A stretch of DNA of 6,938 bases from Chamaesiphon sp. GTDB lineage: Bacteria > Cyanobacteriota > Cyanobacteriia > Cyanobacteriales > Chamaesiphonaceae. Both the position numbers and the translations under genes were made by a program. This document shows, piece after piece, positions 1-4,388 of the stretch. Within the stretch, counting starts at the first letter, position 1, and the number at the start of each line of letters is the position of its first letter. The stretch lies in NCBI GenBank assembly GCA_026786125.1, contig JAJAYU010000402.1:1-6938 (forward strand). Reading direction: 5' to 3'. Under the pieces are notes generated by a model. The model did not search any database. It worked only from the letters and a program-made list of their open reading frames with translations, and was not told the origin of the DNA.

Positions 1-4
1 ATAA

Positions 5-880
5 GCCCCCGATTCGATGATGTACACCGAGATGGTGCAGGCTTCGAGTTTGCGACATCTCAAGGAGATTCCCCGCATTATGGAAATCGATGCCAATGAA
101 CGACCAATTAGTATCCAATTATTCGATTGTCGGCCTGATTTTCTGGGAGAAGCGGCTCAAATTGCCGTTGGGCAAGGCGCGCAGACGATCGATCTCAACA
201 TGGGCTGTCCTGTCAATAAAATCACCAAAAATGGCGGTGGTTCCTCACTCCTGCGCGATCCTGATACCGCTGCTGCGATCGTCAAAGCCGTCGTAAAAGC
301 TGTTGATATTCCAGTTACGGTCAAAACGCGGATCGGTTGGTCAGATGATGAGATTAATATTTTAGATTTTGCCTTGCGGATGCAGGACGCTGGCGCACAG
401 ATGATCACTGTTCATGCTCGTACTCGCGCTCAAGGCTATAATGGCACCGCTAACTGGGACTGGATTCGTCAGGTAAAATCAGTACTATCGATTCCCGTGA
501 TTGCCAATGGGGATATCTTTTCGGTAGAATCTGCGATTTCTTGTCTAGAACAAACTGGAGCAGATGGCGTAATGTGTTCTCGCGGTACCCTTGGCTATCC
601 TTTTCTGGTCGGTGAAATCGACCATTTCCTCAAAACGGGAAGTCGATTACCAGCACCAAGCTCGATCGATCGATTAGTATGTGCCAAAGAACATCTCCAA
701 AACTTGTACCTCTACAAAGGTGAGCGTGGCATCCTGCAAGCTAGAAAGCACATGACCTGGTATGCCAAGGGATTTTCGGGTGCGTCAGAATTACGCACCC
801 AGCTCCAAGAGATTAAAAATGTAGCTGAAGGAGTAAGTTTGATCGATCGACAGATTGAATTATTAAGTAAAGAAACATAG
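5..880 (+). CDS. dus: tRNA-dihydrouridine synthase, 5' end missing or interrupted
   Basis: Flavoenzyme that reduces specific tRNA uridines to dihydrouridine with NADPH in the cytoplasm. Numbering from ATG 17, the TIM-barrel landmarks are the NMGCP motif (catalytic Cys64) followed by NKIT and a GGG loop, the FMN-site Lys103 in VTVKTRIGW, His133 in VHARTRAQGY, NGD at 164-166, and SRGTLG at 188-193. The C-terminal helical domain is complete and ends at TAG 878-880. The usual N-terminal strand carrying the AP-L/M-x-G-V-T-D motif is absent, so ATG 17 is not the natural start. The family-like reading continues upstream as A-P-D-S-M-M, but codon 2-4 is TAA where homologues have a sense codon, often Tyr. 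Either the gene is interrupted (TAA substitution, or an indel near the C5 run at 6-10) or the edge of the sequence is faulty. The family is certain; the Dus subtype is not assigned. Confidence 0.9.
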   Translation, partial: APDSMMYTEMVQASSLRHLKEIPRIMEIDANERPISIQLFDCRPDFLGEAAQIAVGQGAQTIDLNMGCPVNKITKNGGGSSLLRDPDTAAAIVKAVVKAVDIPVTVKTRIGWSDDEINILDFALRMQDAGAQMITVHARTRAQGYNGTANWDWIRQVKSVLSIPVIANGDIFSVESAISCLEQTGADGVMCSRGTLGYPFLVGEIDHFLKTGSRLPAPSSIDRLVCAKEHLQNLYLYKGERGILQARKHMTWYAKGFSGASELRTQLQEIKNVAEGVSLIDRQIELLSKET

Positions 881-904
881 CGGCTAGGGACTCATAAACC
901 ACAG

Positions 905-924
905 ATCACTAGCCACTTGGTGAT
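905..924. terminator. Weak hairpin between convergent dus and psb30
   Basis: ATCAC (905-909) pairs with GTGAT (920-924), extended by weaker and wobble pairs toward a CCAC-like loop. It sits in the 45-bp gap between the dus stop (880) and the psb30 stop (926), where a bidirectional terminator would be expected. There is no convincing T tract on either strand, so this is only a candidate. Confidence 0.25.
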
Positions 925-925
925 T

Positions 926-1066
926 CTAGAGATTACCACGCAGAGCTGCGAGTAGGAATACTACGACTGGGCCAGCAATCATAATCATTGCCACCATTGA
1001 CAGTTGGGCGATTACTTCCCAATTGATACTGAGTACACTGTCAATAATACCGCTCAAAAAGTCCAT
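926..1066 (-). CDS. psb30: Photosystem II reaction-centre protein Psb30 (Ycf12)
   Basis: Encodes a 46-residue single-span protein that starts MDFLSGIIDS and ends RGNL. Psb30/Ycf12 is a small subunit at the periphery of the photosystem II core in the thylakoid membrane. The diagnostic stretch is INWEVIAQL (residues 14-22), then a transmembrane segment at about 22-41 (SMVAMIMIAGPVVVFLLA), then a short basic tail. The family's IAGP and FLLA motifs and RGNL terminus are all present, and the length matches cyanobacterial and plastid homologues. ATG 1064-1066 is preceded by AGAGG four bases upstream, a reasonable ribosome-binding site, and by a near-consensus promoter. The gene is short enough to be missed by length-filtered gene callers. 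It is convergent with dus and divergent from the Cys-cluster gene. Confidence 0.92.
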   Translation of the reverse strand: MDFLSGIIDSVLSINWEVIAQLSMVAMIMIAGPVVVFLLAALRGNL

Positions 1067-1093
1067 ATTTCCTCTCAAATTAAACTTAGATTT

Positions 1094-1124
1094 ATTATAT
1101 AGCCAACAGGATTCGGCGATCCAA
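1094..1124 (-). promoter_or_regulatory. psb30 promoter
   Basis: On the minus strand a perfect -10 TATAAT lies at 1099-1094. A TTGGAT -35-like hexamer lies at 1124-1119 with a long 19-bp spacer. The predicted start near 1087 gives a leader of about 20 nt that contains the AGAGG ribosome-binding site. The -10 is strong; the -35 is tentative. Confidence 0.55.
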
Positions 1125-1318
1125 TTTTATCGGGGTTGAGTGGGGTTAGATTAATTTAGTTTACAAAAGTACATAAAAAACGAGAAAATGGGAGAGATTG
1201 ACTAAATTTTTAGCAGAGTATTCAGAGTGGGCAGTCTCCACCATCTAGATCTCAGCTAATTCTAGTCCCTTAATCTGTGTGAATTTATCGAATACCGCAT
1301 AAACTAGACAAGTAACAA

Positions 1319-1348
1319 TTGACAATTAACGAAAATAAGGGGTCTAAT
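1319..1348 (+). promoter_or_regulatory. Candidate promoter for the Cys-cluster/UPF0016 pair
   Basis: A perfect -35 TTGACA (1319-1324) and a TCTAAT -10 (1343-1348, five of six matches) are separated by 18 bp. Initiation near 1355 would give a leader of about 165 nt that includes the GTTGGGT hairpin and the heptamer repeats. The -35 lies inside a short repeat (AACAATT GACAATT), so the match could be coincidental. Confidence 0.35.
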
Positions 1349-1360
1349 ATCCTCATGCTA

Positions 1361-1398
1361 GTTGGGCGTGTTGGGTATCATTCTTCAACCCAACCTAC
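1361..1398. repeat. GTTGGGT/ACCCAAC hairpin repeat element
   Basis: GTTGGGC (1361-1367) is followed by GTTGGGT (1370-1376), which pairs perfectly with ACCCAAC (1388-1394) across an 11-nt loop and is followed by CTAC. From memory, elements of the form TTGGGT...ACCCAACCTAC are dispersed intergenic palindromes in many cyanobacterial genomes. Only one copy is visible here, so calling it a repeat family rests on recall. Confidence 0.5.
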
Positions 1399-1478
1399 AG
1401 ATCTTTGCTGTGAGCTGATTCCAGATTAAGTTTCTTAGAGGAGACTATTGCTAGGGGAAACGCTGTGCTACTACCAAC

Positions 1479-1513
1479 AACTATTAATTATCAACTATCA
1501 ATTATCAACTAAT
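1479..1513. repeat. Heptamer tandem repeat (AAYTATC-like, 5 units)
   Basis: Five consecutive 7-bp units, AACTATT AATTATC AACTATC AATTATC AACTAAT, end 6 bp before the start codon at 1520. AATTATCAACTA occurs exactly twice with a 14-bp period (1486-1497 and 1500-1511). This is the short tandemly repeated repetitive (STRR) type common between cyanobacterial genes. It occupies the place where a ribosome-binding site would be, and none is visible. Confidence 0.7.
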
Positions 1514-1519
1514 TAAAAT

Positions 1520-1876
1520 ATGTCTACTTGGCAGTGTGTAAAGCAGTGTGGAGCTTGCTGTAACTTAGATCCGAGCGATCGACCAGATTTGGAGGAGTAC
1601 TTGCCACCGGAGCAGCTAGCCATCTATCTGGGTATGGTGGGTGAGGATGGCTGGTGTATCAATCTCGATAAAGATACTCGATCGTGTAACATTTATGATA
1701 CTCGTCCTTCTTTTTGTCGGGTGCAGGAAGATACTTTCGTTGCGATGTTTGGGATTGAGCCAGCAGATTTAAACGATTTTGCGATCGCTTGTTGTCGGGA
1801 ACAGATCGAAGGTGTTTACGGAGAGCGGAGTCTAGAAGCAATTCGATTTGACCAAGAACTGGGAATTTTTCTCTAG
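1520..1876 (+). CDS. YkgJ-type Cys-cluster (CxxxCxxCC) protein
   Basis: A 118-residue soluble protein of the zinc/iron-chelating CxxCxxCC (YkgJ, UPF0153) family. Cysteines are at 6, 10, 13 and 14 (the C-x3-C-x2-CC signature), 46, 56, 66 and 91-92. The spacing around C56 (SCNIYDTRPSFCR) is the classic second half of the family motif. The cysteines presumably coordinate a metal or cluster, but no enzymatic role is established that I know of. ATG 1520 follows directly on a heptamer repeat with no visible Shine-Dalgarno, and length is typical of the short cyanobacterial members. The next gene, a UPF0016 membrane protein, starts about 70 bp downstream on the same strand, so co-transcription is plausible. 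A metal-handling partnership with that transporter is an inference from this neighbourhood. Confidence 0.85.
   Translation: MSTWQCVKQCGACCNLDPSDRPDLEEYLPPEQLAIYLGMVGEDGWCINLDKDTRSCNIYDTRPSFCRVQEDTFVAMFGIEPADLNDFAIACCREQIEGVYGERSLEAIRFDQELGIFL
1781..1788. repeat. HIP1 octamer
   Basis: Perfect GCGATCGC, the highly iterated palindrome typical of many cyanobacterial genomes, inside the Cys-cluster gene. It supports the taxonomic call together with the many CGATCG cores elsewhere in the window. Confidence 0.8.
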
Positions 1877-1948
1877 ATCTCGATTTTTACCGATCGATAT
1901 GCGAAGATAAGCCAGATATAAAAACTTAGCGACAGTGTAGACTTGCTT

Positions 1949-2317
1949 GTGACTAGTCCTTCTCAGCCAGAAAATCCATCCAGCGATCTAGTCGCAGAAA
2001 CGCTAGAACAGGCATCTACCGCAGATAATCAAAAATCTGGAGTGTGGAGTACTTTCTTTTCGACATTTATTACTATTTTCCTAGCTGAAATGGGCGATAA
2101 AACTCAACTAGCCACGTTGCTATTGAGTGCCCAATCTGGATCGCCGTGGGTTGTGTTTATCGGTTCAGGTGCGGCTTTGGTTGCGACTAGTTTGGTCGGG
2201 GTATTATTAGGGCGTTATCTGGCAAAAATCTTGTCACCAGAAACGCTAGATATCGCGGCGGGCATGTTGTTGATGGTAATTTCGATTCTGTTATTGGGTG
2301 ATGTCGTCCAGCTCTAA
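1949..2317 (+). CDS. Half-size UPF0016/GDT1 (TMEM165) family cation exchanger
   Basis: A 122-residue membrane protein with a single copy of the family signature E-M-G-D-K-T-Q. Full-length members such as the cyanobacterial Mn exporter Mnx carry two copies in about 200 residues. Hydrophobic spans, in the 124-residue numbering from TTG 1943, are about 36-50 (running into the motif at 49-55), 67-90 and 102-120, after a polar N-terminal tail of about 33 residues. Known homologues exchange Mn2+ or Ca2+ for protons; half-size forms are believed to pair with a second half. No second half is adjacent here: radC follows at once. The start is ambiguous. GTG 1949 is chosen over TTG 1943; there is no in-frame ATG before the motif, an in-frame TAA lies at 1919-1921, and neither start has a clear ribosome-binding site. 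The TAA stop overlaps the radC stop by 4 bp. Confidence 0.85.
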   Translation: MTSPSQPENPSSDLVAETLEQASTADNQKSGVWSTFFSTFITIFLAEMGDKTQLATLLLSAQSGSPWVVFIGSGAALVATSLVGVLLGRYLAKILSPETLDIAAGMLLMVISILLLGDVVQL

Positions 2318-3045
2318 TCCCCCTGGGGACACTCATCCCAGAGATGGGTCGTTTGACGCAAGCTACTCCAATTACCACCGCCCAAGATTAGATGATCTAG
2401 TAAGGGAACTTGGAGTAGCTTTGCTCCTGCTAATAATTGCCGAGTCAGATCGAGATCGGCTTGACTAGGTTCGGTACTACCGGATGGATGATTGTGTGCG
2501 ACGATCGTCTTGGTGGCACCTTGCTTGAGGATAGCGGTGAATATTTCCTTTGGTGGAGCCAATGTTTCGGTGGCTGTACCGATCGTAATTAATTGCGTAC
2601 CGAGTAATCTATTCTTGACATCTAGTAACAAGATGGCAAATCGCTCTTGAGTTGACCACATTAATTCTTGGCTTAGAGCAGCGGCGGCGGCTTCGGGACT
2701 TTCAATAATTGCTCGATCGGCTGGACGTAGTATACATGCTCTCTGACCTAGTTCGATGGCTGCTAAGATTGCTGTAGCCTTGGCTGGGCCGACACCTTGA
2801 ATGTCCATTAATTCTTGGGGATGTAAATCGCGCAATCGCTCCAACGGATCCCGCTGATGTTGACCAAAATGATTGAGGATATATTCACCCAACCCGATCG
2901 CTGATAGTTTACCAGGCCCTTGTCAAGTTCCCAAGAAAATAGCAATGAATTCTGCATTCTTCAGGTGCTTGACTCCATGAGCGAGCATACGTTCGCGGGG
3001 ACGTTCAGTACTGGGAATATCGATAATGCGTAAGCTGTAGGTCAT
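2314..3045 (-). pseudogene. radC: RadC (JAB/MPN+ domain), interrupted by in-frame TGA
   Basis: From ATG 3045 the minus strand reads [20 protein letters not shown], as in intact cyanobacterial RadC, and stays in one frame to TAG 2316-2314 (243 codons plus stop). Codon 41 (2925-2923) is TGA where the family has Gly in the GTGQG segment, so one GGA-to-TGA change would explain it. Downstream reading is intact: a helix-hairpin-helix ([10 protein letters not shown], full-length residues 81-90), a likely catalytic Glu134, the metal motif H184-x-H186 followed by S194 and D197, and a normal C terminus. Just before the stop, family Leu positions read Phe (EFIAIF), which hints at relaxed constraint. TTG 2892-2890 (codon 52) could restart a 192-residue product keeping the JAB domain. 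RadC was once linked to DNA repair; its actual role is unsettled. Alternatives are sequencing error or a truncated but expressed protein. Confidence 0.85.
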
Positions 3046-3096
3046 GCCAGTAAAAAGCGATCAACGTGTAGTTAAAATTACTTGCTACTCTACGCT

Positions 3097-3117
3097 GATT
3101 CGATCGTTGATCGAATC
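3097..3117. other. Perfect 9-bp inverted repeat upstream of radC
   Basis: GATTCGATC (3097-3105), GTT loop, GATCGAATC (3109-3117). It lies between the yciH stop (3168) and the radC start (3045), both on the minus strand. There is no T tract after it on either strand, so a standard terminator is unlikely. It could be an operator, an RNA hairpin, or a by-product of the many GATCGATC words in this genome. Confidence 0.5.
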
Positions 3118-3167
3118 CACACAATGGCTGATTTATACCTTGATCGATCCCACCAGTACTACGCTGT

Positions 3168-3482
3168 TTAGCCGCCACTCAATTTAGCTTTGTAGCCCAA
3201 TTTAGTTACAATCTCCAATAATTTCTGCCGATGATCCCCTTGAATCTCGATCGAGTTATCCTTCAAGGCTCCACCAGCACCGCACTGATTTTTCAGTATC
3301 TTAGTGAGGCTATTAAGCGTCTCTAAGGATACTTGAAAACCACTAACGATGGTAACTGTTTTACCACCTTTGCCTTTACGGGAAACTTCAATTTTGAGCT
3401 TGTGCTGGTTCGGGGGTAATTCAGATGTCTCGTCGGGATCTGGTTCTTCGTCACCAAATTCTCGGTAGGCGATTTTACTCAT
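3168..3482 (-). CDS. yciH: SUI1/YciH (eIF1-like) translation factor
   Basis: A 104-residue protein with an acidic N-terminal tail (residues 10-21, rich in D, E and P) and a SUI1 domain at about 29-101. Hallmarks are the basic loop SRKGKGGKTVT (35-45), CGAGGALKDNSIEIQG (67-82) and a C-terminal LGYKAKLSGG. This is the bacterial YciH branch of eIF1. Such proteins bind the small ribosomal subunit and influence start-site fidelity in vitro; the cellular role in cyanobacteria is not well defined. Length is typical. Start ATG 3482-3480 has no obvious Shine-Dalgarno. It lies 62 bp downstream of nuiA on the same strand, so the two may share a transcript, and 120 bp upstream of the broken radC. Confidence 0.9.
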   Translation of the reverse strand: MSKIAYREFGDEEPDPDETSELPPNQHKLKIEVSRKGKGGKTVTIVSGFQVSLETLNSLTKILKNQCGAGGALKDNSIEIQGDHRQKLLEIVTKLGYKAKLSGG

Positions 3483-3544
3483 ATGCTTGGGTGTCTGGGA
3501 TGACGTAGCTCTAGTTGATCTAATTTTGAAATAATTGAGCGCAA

Positions 3545-3991
3545 TTAAGTTTCGATAGATCGAGTTTTCAAGCCGATAATATCACCAGTTGGGGTTTTGC
3601 CGATAATGTAGATATCGATTTCAACTTCACCAACGCGGAAAACTTGCACTTCAGATAGATTAGTATTAATCGAATCTAATAGATTTGTATATTGATCGAC
3701 TAGAGCTAATTCTGCCTGTTCATACCAATCTTCGATCGTCAGCACAGGCTCGAGTAGATCTGTCAAAGTGATAGATTTGATCGCCAGATCGGTGTCATAG
3801 ATATTACTAAATAAATCAGTGGGAGTCAGCTCGATGCCTGGCTCCCAAGTGACTATTTCAAACGGGTAGTCAGATTCACTCGACCAGAGTAGATCCGTGG
3901 TAGCTTGTTTTAATTGATCGATGATTGCGGCTGTAGTCACGATCGCGGCATGTTCAGGTTGTGAAATCTTCTCAGGTGAAGGATTGGGCAT
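3545..3991 (-). CDS. nuiA: NuiA-like nuclease inhibitor
   Basis: A 148-residue homologue of Anabaena NuiA, the inhibitor of the sugar-nonspecific nuclease NucA (DNA/RNA non-specific endonuclease family). Matches to the remembered NuiA sequence include DQLKQA (25-30), LLWSSESDYPFE (34-45), EDWYE (87-91), and VFRVGEVEIDIYIIGKTPTGD (117-137), ending S-I-E-T. As I recall the NucA-NuiA structure, a Glu in the SES segment (Glu39 here), the Trp of DWY (Trp89) and the C-terminal Thr (Thr148) are key contacts, the Thr acting through the active-site metal. All three are present. ATG 3991 is preferred over a TTG at 4048, which would add 19 non-family residues. GTG 3940 (131 residues, starting VTTAAIIDQ) also fits the 135-residue family length. 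No nuclease gene is in the window. The gene is divergent from hfq. Confidence 0.88.
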   Translation of the reverse strand: MPNPSPEKISQPEHAAIVTTAAIIDQLKQATTDLLWSSESDYPFEIVTWEPGIELTPTDLFSNIYDTDLAIKSITLTDLLEPVLTIEDWYEQAELALVDQYTNLLDSINTNLSEVQVFRVGEVEIDIYIIGKTPTGDIIGLKTRSIET

Positions 3992-4056
3992 AAATAGCAA
4001 TCTGATGTGATTTATGGGAATAATAACTTTATCAAAGCATCTACACAAATAAGCGT
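3992..4056. promoter_or_regulatory. Divergent nuiA-hfq intergenic region
   Basis: The only 65 bp between the two divergent start codons, so promoters for both genes probably lie here or run into the coding sequences. It is AT-rich, with TAATAA and TTTATC-type words. I cannot assign a convincing -35/-10 pair to either direction. Neither start codon has a clear Shine-Dalgarno. Confidence 0.4.
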
Positions 4057-4266
4057 ATGTCTGAACTTGATGTTAATCTACCTAGCACCCGCCAAACTCA
4101 AGGGTTAATCAAAGACAAGATTGAAGTATCTATCAAACTAATTACTGGTGATGTCTTCGTCGGGCGAATTGTGTGGCAAGATCCCGAATGCTTATTTTTT
4201 GCTGATGCAAATGACAAAAAAACATTGATTTCTCGCCATTCGATCGCTTATATTCAGCCACAGTAG
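4057..4266 (+). CDS. hfq: Cyanobacterial-type Hfq (Sm-like RNA chaperone)
   Basis: A 69-residue Sm-fold protein of the divergent cyanobacterial Hfq group. The N-terminal helix region LPSTRQTQGLIKD (8-20) matches cyanobacterial Hfq proteins. Sm1 is about 22-50 (EVSIKLITGDVFVGRIVWQD and following) and Sm2 about 59-67 (SRHSIAYIQ). It lacks the canonical Sm2 YKHA of enterobacterial Hfq, having RHSIAY instead. In Synechocystis, Hfq is needed for type IV pilus motility and acts through the pilus ATPase PilB, with weak evidence of classic sRNA binding; the same role here is an inference. Start ATG 4057 gives the normal family length. It is divergent from nuiA and convergent with the antiporter gene across a repeat-filled gap. 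Confidence 0.93.
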   Translation: MSELDVNLPSTRQTQGLIKDKIEVSIKLITGDVFVGRIVWQDPECLFFADANDKKTLISRHSIAYIQPQ

Positions 4267-4273
4267 AAGAGTG

Positions 4274-4313
4274 GGGGACGAGGGGACTGGGAGACTGGGA
4301 GACGAGGGGAGAA
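4274..4313. repeat. G-rich octamer tandem repeat (5 units)
   Basis: Five 8-bp units: GGGGACGA GGGGACTG GGAGACTG GGAGACGA GGGGAGAA. It starts 7 bp after the hfq stop codon. G is concentrated on the + strand, so a transcript reading through hfq would carry a strongly purine-rich 3' tail. Copy number elsewhere in the genome is unknown. Confidence 0.7.
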
Positions 4314-4333
4314 AGAACATAGATATTCGCAAA

Positions 4334-4388
4334 ACTCCCAACTCTCAACTAAATCACCATCCACCGTTCACCATTCACCATCCATCAT
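4334..4388. repeat. Heptamer tandem repeats overlapping the antiporter 3' end
   Basis: Two blocks of 7-bp units. The first is ACTCCCA ACTCTCA ACTAAAT (4334-4354). The second is TCACCAT CCACCGT TCACCAT TCACCAT CCATCAT (4354-4388), an STRR of TTCACCA type. The second block runs into the antiporter gene, encoding its last residues (NDGW) and supplying its TGA stop at 4377-4375. Confidence 0.7.

Larger units (their letters stand above)
1125..1519. other. Intergenic region between psb30 and the Cys-cluster gene
   Basis: AT-rich, non-coding stretch. The short reading frames I checked on the + strand, for example from ATG 1355, close within about 24 codons and resemble nothing known. It contains a candidate + promoter (1319-1348), a GTTGGGT hairpin element (1361-1398) and heptamer tandem repeats (1479-1513). 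I see nothing recognisable in 1125-1310. Confidence 0.6.

Noticed and set aside
90..408. Overlapping frames on both strands inside dus
   Set aside because: They lie wholly within the strongly conserved Dus reading frame, and their products resemble no protein family.
1354..1513. CRISPR-like array
   Set aside because: Units are only 7 bp with no spacers, which is STRR-type tandem repetition.
2923..2925. TGA read through as an amino acid (selenocysteine or recoding)
   Set aside because: The family residue is Gly, no recoding hairpin is apparent, and TGA acts as a normal stop for the antiporter gene.
3992..4048. Upstream TTG start adding 19 residues to NuiA
   Set aside because: The extra residues have no counterpart in the family, and ATG 3991 or GTG 3940 fits the known length better.
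3545..4266. A toxin-antitoxin or new defence module built on nuiA, yciH and hfq
   Set aside because: No nuclease or toxin partner is present, and the neighbours are recognisable housekeeping genes.
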